64,000 nt of DNA from Periplaneta americana. Taxonomy: Eukaryota > Arthropoda > Insecta > Blattodea > Blattidae. Below, in pieces: positions 11,195 through 21,700 of the stretch (positions are counted from its first letter, which is position 1; each line of letters begins with the position of its first letter). Where the stretch lies: positions 160,561,955 through 160,625,954 of the forward strand of contig NC_091122.1 of the NCBI RefSeq assembly GCF_040183065.1, given 5' to 3'. The translations under genes and the position numbers were made by a program. The notes beneath the pieces are model-generated. The model made no database searches and was not told where the DNA came from. It saw nothing but the letters and a program-made list of their open reading frames with translations.

Positions 11195-11427
11195 AAATTA
11201 TTAAATTATGGTTTATCTAACGACGCTCGCAGCTGCAGAGGTTATATCAGCCTCGCCGGTGTGTCGGAATTTTGTCCCGAAGGAGTTCTTTTACATGCCA
11301 GTAAATCTACTGATATGAGCCTGTCGTATTTAAACACACTTAAATGCCGTCGACGTGGATCGGGATCGAACCCGCAACCTCAAGCATAGATGGCTAGCGC
11401 TGTACCAAGTACGCTACCATGGCCGAC
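11195..11427 (-). mobile_element. tRNA-derived SINE (GACCTGG family), minus strand
   Basis: Reverse complement of the family seen at 44500-44690: box B region GGGTTCGATCCCG, the block GGCATTTAAGTGTG, and an end in AACGTCGTTA-like sequence (here CTAACGACGCTCGC). GTAT microsatellite lies on both sides. Confidence 0.7.
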
Positions 11428-11495
11428 TGTATGTATGTATGTATGTATGTTCAGTTTAATCTTAGCATGTAGGCTTTCACGGCCGGTGTCTAGTT

Positions 11496-11909
11496 GAAAC
11501 GGAGCTTCCGGGCTAAGATGCCGTGGTCTACTGGTGCAGATGTTCCCAGACGTTTCGTCTACTATACTGGGGACAGAACATCTAGAAGCTTGGAGACGGT
11601 TACTTTTACTGTCCGACCACCCCCTCCTTCCGCACTAGCAAGTACACGGTACCATTCAGCTGCAAAACATTTTTTGAACAGACGTTATTGTATTGTAAGA
11701 GCGCAGCTGGGATCAGTGAAAGCAGATGGTCAACGTTTTCAGTTTGTAGTTCAAAGACAGTTCTGCTGTGTGTGGGTTCTTCTGTAGTGACGTCACTGAA
11801 GCCTCTAATTGTTCTGTCCCCGGTGTACTAGTAGCCGCAGTAGTAGACGAAACGTCTGGGAACATCTGCACCAGTAGACCACGGCATCTTAGCCCGGAAG
11901 CTCCGTTTC
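11496..11909. repeat. 414-bp inverted-repeat element
   Basis: The left arm GAAACGGAGCTTCCGGGC is repeated in reverse complement at the right end. The arms match for about 85 bp with few changes and carry GTCTACTGGTGCAGATG and the small palindrome GACGAAACGTC in each arm. GACGAAACGTC followed by TGGGAAC recalls 3' regions of some Penelope-like retroelements, but no reverse transcriptase is present. Frames crossing it are shadows. Confidence 0.6.
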
Positions 11910-11912
11910 AGT

Positions 11913-12599
11913 ATGTTCAGTTTGTTTGCCTCTTTGGTTTTTACTTAGTAAACGTTTCAAGATATTTACGAAATGTACTATTTTATTATTAATCTGTTGT
12001 TTTTCATAATTTCTGTAAATGTTACACCCAGTGTGATATTTTATAGGTATAAATGATATAAATATGTAAAGAGCAATTGCATCAATGTCAATCTATATGT
12101 ATGTAACAATTTATATAGTTGTACATGGACATAATTATGTAACTACTGTGTGCATTTACGAATGCCCCATAGGTATTTCTTTTCCGGAAACAGGAATATA
12201 TTGCCTTGACGACGAGTTTGTTTTCCTTTCCACTGTACGTTCCTATTTATATGAGTAGCTGTATTTTGATGACGTCGCACCTGGCTGGAAATATTCTGCA
12301 TAGGGCGATAGCTATCGGTACGAAGTTCCTAGCTCTGATCGACATCATCATCATCATCATCATCATCATCCATACAATTATAGCCCGGGTTAAGTTCACG
12401 GTGCGGCGTGCTGTACTTGTACCTATAAGAGCGCGACTGTTCGGCTACCCAATCATTCGCAAGAATAGGAGTGATAAGCAAAATAAGCCTATAGTGTAAG
12501 CCTTAGGGGTCCCTCCCCCGTTTAAAAAAGTGCCTGACCTATACCTAGATCGTATATATACCCAGATTGCTAGACCTTATAGGCTTTGACGATAACAAC
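11913..12599. other. Unassigned stretch with a short (ATC)n run
   Basis: A (CAT)n run lies at about 12344-12370. GGTACGAAGTTCCTAGCTC at 12318 is the reverse complement of a word at 10828, so both may be parts of one unnamed repeat. No gene seen. Confidence 0.35.
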
Positions 12600-12795
12600 T
12601 TTTGTCAGGTTTACTATGCTGCCATCTAGTTGTTACATAAGGAGTCACGTCATAACTCCCATTTGAATTGTATTAGGGATTGTATTGACATCTCGTGTTC
12701 GTTTACGGCGGACAGGTGGCGATCCTGGTGGTTATTCTCTTCAAACTGCTACCGATTTTAAGATAGGGATGATCGATCTGGTATATATGTGTTCT
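12600..12795 (+). repeat. Dispersed repeat, copy B
   Basis: Pairs with 190-385 (blocks TGCCATCTA, AGTCACGT, GATCCTGGTGGTTATTC). The frames at 12685-13021 overlap it and are not considered genes. Confidence 0.5.
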
Positions 12796-13265
12796 GGGCC
12801 TACACTTACCGTCTTACTTGACGTTTTACTTGATCAGGCAAGACGTATCAGTCAAATCGTTGTGTATGGACGATAAAACGGGTGTTTTGTCCGAATTGAA
12901 TGAAGACGGACGATCTACCAGAAAACTGATGGACTGGAGGTTCGTTTTCAGCTTAAGCATAGGCAAGTATCGAACATGGCATCTATGGAAGTCACTTGAA
13001 AAAATAAAAGACGACTTCTAAATTAATATAAAGGAAGAAGAAGTGTTTGTTATTCCACGATATCTATGTAACTGGGCAAAAATCGTCAGTTAAAACACAG
13101 TAGTTTGGAGATGGGTTTTTGTTTCGTTTTTCACTTCGTCTTGACTTCCGGAAGTCAGAAGTTAAGTAATATAAAGTAAAGTACTGGATCCGTATTCAGA
13201 GACTGTACTTACATTTCCCTTGACAAAGTCAAATGTAAGTAAAAAGCAAGTGAACTTGATGTTCC

Positions 13266-13524
13266 ACGTCATCATATGAGCCGTTCAGAGCAGAAGTGGT
13301 GTAAGTCAAAATTAGGTAATGAGGTTTAAAGTAAAAATTCTGTAAAATACAGCGCAAAGTAGCAATTAATATGCCCTTCTTGCTATCCACTGACTACTAA
13401 TAGTTTAAATAAATTGAATATTCATTGCTACTTTGTTCTGTATTTTACAGAATGTTTACTTTAACCCTCATTACCCATTTTTGACTTACACCACTTCTGC
13501 TCTCAACGGCTCATATAATGACGT
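13266..13524. mobile_element. Palindromic MITE
   Basis: The arms of about 105 bp start ACGTCATCATATGAGCC and return as its reverse complement at the right end. Both arms hold GCAGAAGTGGTGTAAGTC and a GTAAAATACAG word. The central loop is short. No coding capacity. A transcript would fold into a long hairpin. Confidence 0.75.
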
Positions 13525-13529
13525 AGTAC

Positions 13530-14132
13530 TTCCAGCTGATAGCTGCTCAAAACGAAAAGTGGGACTACATTTCGTTTCAGACCTTTATTTTTAAAAGCAT
13601 ACATTGAAAGGGACAGAACCGCAGGTGAAGCTGTAGGCCTACATCAAAGAGCTTGCTTAAATATGAAGACGTGGTGAAAAATAAACTCGACGTCGTTTAG
13701 ATTTCGGCAAAGAAGGAGAAATAGGACAAAATTTAATGCACAAAAATATAAGTAATATTGATAATATTAATTACATGAGAACTGAATCAGAATTTTAAGC
13801 TTATGATGAGTAAATTATGTTAATATAAGGTTAAGAGTCATTTTTATTCTAAGAAAAAAATCATAGTCCATTGCAGATAATATTTGACAAACTCGTTGGC
13901 CCAGTTTCTTCAACCTTTGTTAAATTATAAACTTATATAGAACAAATGATTTACTTAAAAACAGTAATTAATATTTAGAATTATGATAGATGGCATGTTT
14001 AAAATAATTCTGCCAAATGGTGATTAGTGAGATGTTAGTTTTTGTTTAATTGCCAAAAAGACAAGTTTTTGGATATTGTGAGTAGTGAGTTAATACATAT
14101 TCTAAAAGGATGAAAGTTTTGACTACATTATA
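13530..14132. other. Unassigned AT-rich stretch
   Basis: No gene, RNA or repeat pair recognised. Confidence 0.35.
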
Positions 14133-14139
14133 CCTCAAC

Positions 14140-14842
14140 CACAGTCTAGTATTCTAGTATATACAGTCATGAAGCTCAATAAGTAGTAAATATGCATCCA
14201 TAGATAGTTGCTAACCACTAGGATCACTAATATCGCCTCATTACAAACAATGTAAATTTAATAATCTGATTGGCTATGTACTGTATACCTTTAGTAGAGC
14301 CATCGATGTAGCTTAGTCGGCAGACTCGCTGGGCTGCTGATCCGGAGCTGCGTTCGGGTTTGGATTGGATCCCTCTTTGGTCTTCGGTTTCTTCCGAGGT
14401 TTTCCACATCCGTGGGACTGAAGCCGGATGGTCTATGGCGAGTCTATGGCGAGTCCTTGGCATCAACCCCTTTGATTTGATTACCTGGTTGAGGTTTTCC
14501 GAGGTTTCCCCAACCAAAAGAAAAATGCCGGGTAATATTTTGACGAATCCTCGGACCTCACTTCATCTCACTACATCTCGCCAAAATGTAAAAAATTGCA
14601 CAAAATTGTAAAAATTGTAGAAAATTACTAAATTGTAAAACTATAAAAATTTGTAAAAATTGTAATTGTAATATTGTAAAATTTTGACTTGTTCCACATC
14701 TTAAAGCTTCATTGCTCATGTAAGATTTATGGAATAAAATAAATGAATGAATGAATGAATGAATGCGAAATAGTACTAGCACAGTCTATTGTTTCTAGCA
14801 CCCTCACAACTCAAGCTTCGTGGCTGTATATACTAGATTGTG
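14140..14842 (-). mobile_element. Deleted copy of the THAP-type TIR element, with SINE inside
   Basis: The ends CACAGTCTAGTAT and CTAGATTGTG, and the adjoining words TATACAGTCATGAAGCT and TAGGATCACTAATATCG, match the element at 20557-21700 in reverse orientation. CCTCAAC (14133-14139 and 14843-14849) is an exact duplication; CCTCAACC is possible if the terminal C is shared. The THAP exon is absent and a SINE occupies most of the middle, so this is a MITE-like derivative. Confidence 0.75.
14300..14765 (+). mobile_element. tRNA-derived SINE (GTAGCTTAGTCGG family)
   Basis: Head GATGTAGCTTAGTCGGCAG, then CTGCTGATCCGGAGCTG and a weak box B, followed by GGTTGAGGTTTTCCGAGG, an imperfect TTGTAAAA-rich tract and an (AATG)n tail at 14738-14764. 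Same family as 29452-29667. It resembles the Talub-type SINEs I recall from termites and cockroaches. Inserted in the TIR element at 14140-14842. Confidence 0.7.
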
Positions 14843-15453
14843 CCTCAACCTCGATGATTAATTATGATAAATGTAAATGTCTAAAATGCGGAAGAATGAC
14901 ATTAATTTGGAAAGTTGTTGAGTTTAATGTTATTACCAAAAAATAAGGGGAAAATTTCAGTATTCGGATTCCTCACTGACAATTATATCCTAAAATACTA
15001 AAAAGAGCAGATTTGTGTGCGTTTGTCAAGTGCGCATTATCTTGCTTAGGAAAAGGCAATTTTCAGTGCCAGTAATTTATTTTTGTGTGCACAAGTTTGG
15101 AATTTTGAAGTAAGAGGGAAAGGAAGGGTTGTGTGTTCTGAAAGTTATCGAAATAAGGGCCTAAATAATACAACTGCACCGAGACTCTAGATAACAGCAC
15201 AGTTGGTAGACGTGCGGGTATATCTGCTAATGTCAGCAAATTCCGTGATCAAGGAATCGCGAATGACAGAATTATAGTGATCTAATCTGTAATGTGACGT
15301 GTTGACATGATTTACGTCGTAGAAGATAAGTTGTGCAGTGATAGATAACAATATGTCGTATAACTAAACAGGCTTGTTCACCAATAATCTTGAAACGATG
15401 TCAGTAACGGATTTGTACATTGCCACTCAACGTGAAGGCTACGTTTACGCATC

Positions 15454-15525
15454 GGCTCAGTGGTCTAGGGGTATGATTCCTGCTTTGGGTGCAGGAGGTC
15501 CCGGGTTCAAATCCCGGCTGAGCCC
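15454..15525 (+). tRNA. tRNA-Pro (anticodon TGG), unit 1
   Basis: Base-for-base the same 72-nt sequence as the gene at 10270, with intact acceptor, D, anticodon and T arms and box B GGTTCAAATCC. A T7 run at about 15531 serves as pol III terminator. It lies in the first tandem unit, 52 bp after the unit start. Confidence 0.95.
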
Positions 15526-15913
15526 TAGGTTTTTTTGTAACTGACAAAAGTGATGGTTAGCTTGCTGTTATGTGAGACAGAATGAATTATGTCTGTTTTC
15601 CGGAATACACTGAGAAATGAAGTATGTTCACACTTTCTCCGTCTTTTGTAGTCCCGTACATTTATCATTTCACTTATTTTTTTCTGAAACTATTTGTAGG
15701 AAGAATAATAAATTTATGGTAATATTTGAGGTCACACTTAATGTAAGGGAAATGTTAAATAATTTTTTTTTCTTATAATTTTAGTTTTATTTTCGTTTAT
15801 TATTTTTTTTTACCGGTGTCGAGAATTGTAGCAATTTTGCGTATAATTTGCTCTGTGACAGATATTGAAGATGCATTTGTGAACACAGATTTAAAAATAA
15901 AAATAAAATAAAA

Positions 15914-15976
<63 letters not shown>
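15914..15976. repeat. (ATT)n microsatellite
   Basis: Uninterrupted ATT run that closes tandem unit 1. Confidence 0.95.
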
Positions 15977-16026
15977 CAGTGACGGATTCTACAATGCCAT
16001 TCAACGTGAAGGCTAAATTCTTCACC

Positions 16027-16098
16027 GGCTTAGTGGTCTAGGGGTATGATTCCTGCTTTGGGTGCAGGAGGTCCCGGGTTCAAATCCCGGTTGAGCCC
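16027..16098 (+). tRNA. tRNA-Pro (anticodon TGG), unit 2, slightly altered
   Basis: Differs from its neighbours by two C-to-T changes in the acceptor stem: GGCTTAG at the 5' side and TTGAGCC at the 3' side. Both convert a G-C pair into a G-T wobble pair, so the stem still closes. The anticodon TGG, box B and a T6 terminator remain. It is probably still transcribable but is the most weakened of the five copies. Confidence 0.85.
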
Positions 16099-16390
16099 TG
16101 GGTTTTTTGTAGCTGACAAAAGCGATGGTTAGCTTGCTGTTATGTGAGGCAAAATGAATTATGAGTCTATTTTCCGGAATACACTAAGAAATGAATGTAC
16201 TTTCACACTTTTTTCATCTTTTGTAGTGGCGTACATTTATCTTTTCACTTTTGTCCGAAATTATCTGTAGGAAGAATAATAAGTTTATGGTAATATTTGA
16301 GGTCACAATTAATTTATGCAAGGGAAATGTCAAATATGTTTCTTTGATATTTTTAGTTTTTATTTTCGTTTATTTATTTTTTTACCGGTG

Positions 16391-16831
16391 TGTAACTTGG
16401 ACTCTCACTCTGAGACAGGAACATAAGTTAAGGGTGTTTGAGAATAAGGTGCTTAGGAAAATATTTGGGACTAAGCGGGATGAAGTTACAGGAGAATGGA
16501 GAAAGTTACACAACGCAGAACTTTACGAGTTGTATTGTTCACCTGACATAATTAGGAACATTAAATTCAGACGTTTGAGATGGGCAGGGCATGTAGCACA
16601 TATGGCCGAATCCAGAAATGCATATAGAGTGTTAGTTGGGAGACCGGAGGGAAAAAGACCTTTGGGGAGGCCGAGACGTAGATGGGAGGATAATATTAAA
16701 ATGGATTTGAGGGAGGTGGGATATGATGATAGGGACTGGGTTAATCTTGTACAGGATAGGGACCGATGGCGGGCTTATGTGAGGGCGGCAATGAATCTGC
16801 GGGTTCCTTAAAAGCCATTTTGTATTGTATT
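16391..16831 (+). mobile_element. RTE-like LINE 3' end inserted in tRNA unit 2
   Basis: A 5'-truncated LINE coding end. The frame reads LRKIFG, KLHNAEL, LRWAGHVA, GRPEGKRPLGRPRRRW and ends MNLRVP with a stop at 16809-16811, followed by AAAAGCCATTTTGTATTG. Units 1 and 3 lack it and read straight through from ACCGGTG (ACCGTTG in unit 3) to TCGAGAATTG, which fixes both boundaries. No long target duplication is evident. Clade placement (RTE-like) is inference from the whole reverse transcriptase at 41935-43543. Confidence 0.85.
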
Positions 16832-16989
16832 GTCGAGAATTGCAGCAATTTTGTGTGCAATTTGCTCTATGACAGATAATGAAGATGCATTTGTGAACAT
16901 AGATTTGTTATTATTGTTATTGCTATTATGATTATATATATTTTTTATATATATATATTTTTTTTATATATAAGAGGGGAAAAAAAAAA

Positions 16990-17305
16990 TATATATGATA
17001 TGCGTAATAAATCACTTTGTGATTTAAGACGGCGCCTATACCGTCGGATCCCGGCCAATCAGTCACTCATCTGAGTGCACCTCAACACATGTATGGACTT
17101 CGGTCCTGCGTTCATAGACATCTATGACGTAGTGCAGAGGGCGGCCACTAGAGGGAACCCAAGAGATGGAGCTTAATCTGAGACGATTCTAACCGGCGTC
17201 GGGGTTGTATCCGGCGTGGCTTAGTGGATAAAGCATCAGCACGTAGAGCTGAAAACTCGGGTTCAAATCCCGGCGCCGGAGAGAATTTTTCTCCGTTCCA
17301 TCACT
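16990..17305 (+). mobile_element. Element with 3' tRNA-like head (SINE-like)
   Basis: About 300 bp beginning near TGCGTAATAAATCACTTTG, with GGCGGCCACTAGAGGGAACC, then a cloverleaf at 17210-17280, then AGAGAATTTTTCTCCGTTCC. It interrupts tandem unit 2 and is absent from units 1 and 3. The tRNA-like part lies near the 3' end, unlike a standard SINE with a 5' head, so this could be two elements side by side. Confidence 0.55.
17210..17280 (+). tRNA. tRNA-like sequence (formal anticodon GTA), probably SINE head
   Basis: All arms can be drawn: acceptor TCCGGCG/CGCCGGA, D stem GCTT/AAGC, anticodon stem TCAGC/GCTGA with loop ACGTAGA, and T arm TCGGGTTCAAATCCCGG. The formal anticodon would be GTA (Tyr), but position 33 is C instead of the near-universal T, there is no intron as expected in an insect tRNA-Tyr, and the sequence is not that of tRNA-Tyr. 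I treat it as a tRNA-derived promoter unit of a SINE. A related C33 loop (ACGTTTA) is present in the SINE near 38450. Confidence 0.45.
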
Positions 17306-17338
17306 CTTTCATCATATTATGATTATGATTATTATTAG

Positions 17339-17378
<40 letters not shown>

Positions 17379-17451
17379 TGCACTTAACGAAAGGATAGGG
17401 CAGTGACAGATTTCATAATGCCATTCAACGTGAAGGCTAACTTTTTCCACC

Positions 17452-17523
17452 GGCTCAGTGGTCTAGGGGTATGATTCCTGCTTTGGGTGCAGGAGGTCCC
17501 GGGTTCAAATCCCGGCTGAGCCC
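17452..17523 (+). tRNA. tRNA-Pro (anticodon TGG), unit 3
   Basis: Identical in sequence to the genes at 10270 and 15454, with a T6 terminator directly downstream. Third member of the tandem array. Confidence 0.95.
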
Positions 17524-17870
17524 TGGGTTTTTTGTAATTGACAGAAGGAATAGTTCGCTTGCTGTTTTGTGAGACAAAATGAATTATGAGTCTGTTTTCC
17601 AGAATACACTGAGAAATGAATATGCGTTCACACTTTCTTCATCATTTGTAGTCGCGTACATTTATCGTTTCACTTTTTTTTCTGAAATTATCTGTAGGAA
17701 GAATTAATACATTTATTGTAATATTTGAGGTCACAATTAATGTAAGAGAAATGTTAAATAAATGTTTCTTTGATATTTTTAGTTTAATTGTCTTTTATTT
17801 TTTTTTTTTTTTATTTTTACCGTTGTCGAGAATTGCAGCAATTTCGCGTATAATTTGCTCTGTGAACATG

Positions 17871-17875
<5 letters not shown>

Positions 17876-17908
<33 letters not shown>

Positions 17909-17923
17909 GTCTATTATTATTAC

Positions 17924-17966
<43 letters not shown>
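17876..17966. repeat. (ATT)n microsatellite
   Basis: ATT run with a few interruptions closing unit 3. Confidence 0.95.
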
Positions 17967-17967
<1 letters not shown>

Positions 17968-17973
17968 TGTACT

Positions 17974-19291
17974 CAGTGGCGGCTCCTGCATATTTCTTAA
18001 GAGGAGGAAAGAAGTTAACAGTGCAAAATGACACCTTCTTGAGAGAAACAAGCTACAAATTAGCCTACATGCATACATGTAAGACCAGTTAGTGTTAGGG
18101 TTGGCCTTCCCTTTTGTATAGCAATAATCTGTTTTTTTGTAAACTGAGTTTCCTAAATTGTTCAAAATATAATATGTTTTCACTTCCATTCATTGTTGAA
18201 TAATTTCACAAATTAATAATTACAAGAAAATTCACAACCTCGCAGCATTTTTCACGCACACTACAGCATCACAAGTGTTGGAAGAGACCAGCTACTAACA
18301 CGTAACCGGAACCGTTTTACGGAAATAGGAATGGGAAATAATCTGTTAGGAAAGCGAGAACCCTGCACCCACCCACGTGGTCTGTGTTGCCACATGTACG
18401 AGTACATTTTACAAGTTCAGTATCACATGCTTTTGAAGAATATCAGTTCTTGTAAAGTCATACTACCATTATTGTTCAAAACTGCCGGTGGCAGATTAAT
18501 TTTTTATGTTAAAAATAATGTAGATTGCAGTACCTTCAATTTCAAATATATTTGTACAAAATTGACAACTTGGCTGTTGTCCTGTCTAGTAAACAATGAA
18601 TGGAAGTGAATTTCATAGGCCAAAAAGATCTGCGATACTAACTTAGAACTACTTCCTCTTTGTTTTATATAAATCCTACTTCAACTTTCATATTATATCC
18701 TCGAAAGTTTCAAACCATGAATATACTGTAGCTTATATAAAGTGCAATGAATATATTTTGATTTATAATTTAAAAAAAAAGTTTATATGGTGTCTTTCAT
18801 AGCTTTGCGTTAAACTGTTTTTATTGTGTCTCCTCCTAGATGACGTGTTATAGTCTGGTTGAATGCCGCATCGTTACATGGCAGCGGTAGCGAGTTTGCT
18901 GCAAGACCAGTCGGTTTCTATTTCCCGCCCATGCGCTAATTCAAAGGAGGATCTCCTCCCTATCCGTTCATTTACTTGCTTTAAAACTCTGCTTCTTTCT
19001 CTGGCCGCTAGCGCGCTGTTGTCTATGTGTGTTAACTGCAGTAAAGGAGGAATGGATTGACTTTCCTCCACACAAACAATCTCGCATCCTTCTCACAGTT
19101 TTCTAGCAGCACATGAGTGCGCGTGGTTTAAAACTCGATCAACCGAGGTTTTCTTATAGCTGTGAACTTAAAAATTATCGAATCTTTCTCGAATTTCAAG
19201 GCATATATTATTTCATTTGGTATTTACTTTCAAAAGAAGAAAAATGTGAGGAGGACGTTCCTCCTTTACCTCCCCCGAGGAACCGCCACTG
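17974..19291. mobile_element. Non-autonomous hAT element, perfect 8-bp TSD
   Basis: Left end CAGTGGCGGCTCCTG, right end GAGGAACCGCCACTG. TCTGTACT is duplicated exactly at 17966-17973 and 19292-19299. The terminal bases are shared with the hAT at 567-1687, so the two belong to related families. No transposase motif was found in the 1318 bp; short frames inside are shadows. It inserted at the end of the tRNA-Pro array. Confidence 0.85.
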
Positions 19292-19299
19292 TCTGTACT

Positions 19300-20185
19300 T
19301 AACACTTTGGCGTATTGTTTTGTACACTGGCTTTATTAAACATATTATTTTGATACATCATCGTTGTCATAGGTCATCATAGACCATGATATCAAACTAC
19401 CCACCATTATAAATTTGAAGTTATGTCTTTGTTTTATAAAGCGATTGCACAAAAAAACATATGAAATACGTATATGATGTTATATTGATATTGCATTCGT
19501 CAAAATTAGGAAACTCGTTTTTCTCGTTCCCTAAACGTTGGCTCGTGCCATAAAGTTTAACATTATAACTTGTTTCATACAGTAATATACAGTCTGATCC
19601 GTTTGGTAAGACATAAAATAAAATTACTATACAATTTATAATGGAGGTGCTGTAGAATTCATTTCAGCACGGAAGTTTTGTATCATCATTGTTAACCCAT
19701 AAGAAACAAACTCAGCAATAACCGAATAAACAAAATTCTTCTTGAATAGATGGGTATTTTCTGACGAAGCAACCTTCCATATCAGTGGGCTAGTGAATAC
19801 CCATAATTCAATCATATGGGGACGTGAAAATACGATCTAAAAGGTAATATTGATCAAACATTTTTTGAGGGATTTATTACCGTATAAATTGAGTTGACAT
19901 GTTAGAGATTTTATTTAAGTTGTAGATATGTTTACTAAAAATAACTCAAAACGAGGCGAGATGGTGCAAGTCTCGTGTGGAGCGAGATGAGACGTGAAAA
20001 CGCGAGAGAGGGTGGAGTCTGGAGGGAAAGTAGCTGGATGCAAGGTAGTGTGGTGGGGCATAGGGGAAAGGTGGTATCCGTGTTTTGAAAAATTTTCACA
20101 TTAACATTCAATTAATATTTGAGTAATTTATCACGTAAACGTTGTCCGGGTGAACAAAATACCCCACAAATATTATTATTTTTTT
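19300..20185. other. Unassigned non-coding stretch
   Basis: No gene or paired repeat recognised. Around 19950-20060 there is a purine-rich GAGAGAGGGTGGAGTC-like segment. Confidence 0.35.
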
Positions 20186-20556
20186 AACAATTATGCCACA
20201 TTTACAATCTGTCTACAATAGACAATAAGTAAATATTATAAAAGAATATGACATGAGTGGAGATGTTATCCCATGACAACACTCCAAAAGAAAAATAATA
20301 ATGTTTTAAATAGCTGCAGTAAATATGAATGGAAGGTCAAGAGCATTGGTCCTTTTAAGTCTTCTTATTGTTTGACTATTATCCAGCAAATTTAATGCAT
20401 GATGATTCGGATGTTGATTTAATCGGTGCAGGTAATTTTTTGCTGAACTTAGAGATTTATTCTTTTACGGTTGAAATGTTTAGATCATGATGAATGACAT
20501 CATTACGGACATACCATGGTGCAGTGACAATGGAACGTAAAGTTTTGGACTGAATC

Positions 20557-21700
20557 CACAGTCTACTATATACAGTCACGAAGCTTGAGGTGATTTTTTG
20601 CAAATCTCGCGATAAAGCGCTCCAAGCGGTTAGCAACTAGAAACAATAGACTGTCCACGGTCGACTTTGGATTTAGAGTGGACTGAGTCGTATTTCCATC
20701 GAGTGCTAGGTCATTGCGCATTTCGCATTGATGCTCGTGAAGAAAAATCCTAACATCTATTTCTTATTTTACTTCTAGATGCAAAAAGTGGTTAATAAAC
20801 AGCAGGAGGGAAGATCTAATGACAAAGAATGAAGCATGTCTTTATAATAATATAAAGTTTTGCTCTCTTCATTTTGAAAACACACAATTTATGAATGAAA
20901 ACAAAAATAAATTAATCTGGAATGCAGTTACGACTTTATTTGATGTTTCAAATAAACCTGTTTTGTTATTACCTGCAGCTGAGAAACAAAAGCTTTGCAC
21001 TAATTCTACGTCTGTATCAGCTGATTCCTTGAATAATTGTACATTTTCAGACAACTTAGGCCTACTTTTTTTTTCAAAGGATATGTTTTTAATTATAGCT
21101 GTTAATTTTGTTATTGTTATTTGTTACTTTACTAGAGACGTAGAAAAAGTAAGTCTGTTACAATAAATTTTATTGATCACGTTTTATTTCCAATTCTGGT
21201 GTGATTATTATTGCTTAACCTCATCCCACTTTGTTAACTACGTAAGCTTACACTACAAGTACCGGTACACGTAAGTTACTCCCATTAATTCATATTTCCA
21301 TTTTTATTGTTATTATATTATTGATGTAAAGGGAAATGCAAATTAATATTTATTGGTTTCATAGTTCATTATCGCTATAATCTTGAATGAGTGAAGCGAT
21401 TATAGTAAATTTCAGTTCGTTTTGCACAAACAAAAATAATATTAACCTATTTCTTGCAGGTATCTTCGAGTTTATGGTGGAATTTAATATACTTCTTTAA
21501 AATAATAAATGAACTTCATCCATTTAATATTTCAATAATGGAAGGACGGTGTTAATTTTTCCAAAAGAACACGACAACGAAAGTGTAACATATTTTTGTC
21601 ATCTGCTAGAGGCGATAGTAGCGATCCTAGTGGTGGGCAACTACCCATGTTTGCATTTTTACTACATATTGAGCTTCGCGACTGTATATAGTAGACTGTG
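20557..21700 (+). mobile_element. TIR element carrying a THAP-domain exon (P-like?)
   Basis: The terminal inverted repeats start CACAGTCTACTATATACAGT (left) and are mirrored at the right end. The flanks read CTGAATC(C) on the left and CTGATAC(C) on the right, a slightly decayed 7- or 8-bp duplication. The 1144-bp element contains one open frame with a THAP zinc-finger half (see 20779-21166). P elements encode an N-terminal THAP domain and make 8-bp duplications, which is the basis for calling it P-like. It is inserted in a Jockey LINE. A deleted copy lies at 14140-14842. Confidence 0.75.
20779..21166 (+). CDS. THAP zinc-finger domain exon (C-terminal half)
   Basis: The frame opens right after TTTTACTTCTAG, a good splice acceptor, and reads CKKWLINSRREDLM, then FCSLHFENTQFM and WNAVTTLFD. 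This matches the second half of a THAP domain: the conserved W, the C..H zinc ligands with HF, and the AVPTLF box (here AVTTLF). The first C..C ligand pair would be in an upstream exon that I could not find. Downstream residues have no known motif, and a stop lies at 21164-21166. AATAAA follows. THAP domains bind DNA, in P elements and in cellular regulators; here the exon belongs to a TIR element. Confidence 0.65.

Larger units (their letters stand above)
15402..15976 (+). repeat. tRNA-Pro tandem unit 1
   Basis: First of three tandem units, each holding a conserved upstream block (CACTCAACGTGAAGGCTA here; CATTCAACGTGAAGGCTA in the others), a tRNA-Pro gene, about 350 bp of shared 3' flank (for example GGAATACACTGAGAAATGAA and TTATCATTTCAC) and a terminal (ATT)n run. 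Units 2 and 3 are at 15977-17400 and 17401-17966. Confidence 0.85.
15977..17400 (+). repeat. tRNA-Pro tandem unit 2, expanded by insertions
   Basis: Begins CAGTGACGGATTC like unit 3 and follows unit 1 for about 400 bp. It is longer than unit 1 because a LINE 3' end (16391-16831) and a tRNA-like element (about 16990-17305) have been added. After the LINE the shared sequence resumes at GTCGAGAATTGCAGC. Confidence 0.85.
17401..17966 (+). repeat. tRNA-Pro tandem unit 3
   Basis: Shares the upstream block, the tRNA gene, the 3' flank and the GTCGAGAATTGCAGC block with units 1 and 2, and ends in (ATT)n from 17876. The unit is cut at 17973 by a hAT element; CTGTACTTAACA after that element corresponds to CTGCACTTAACG at the end of unit 2. 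Confidence 0.85.
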
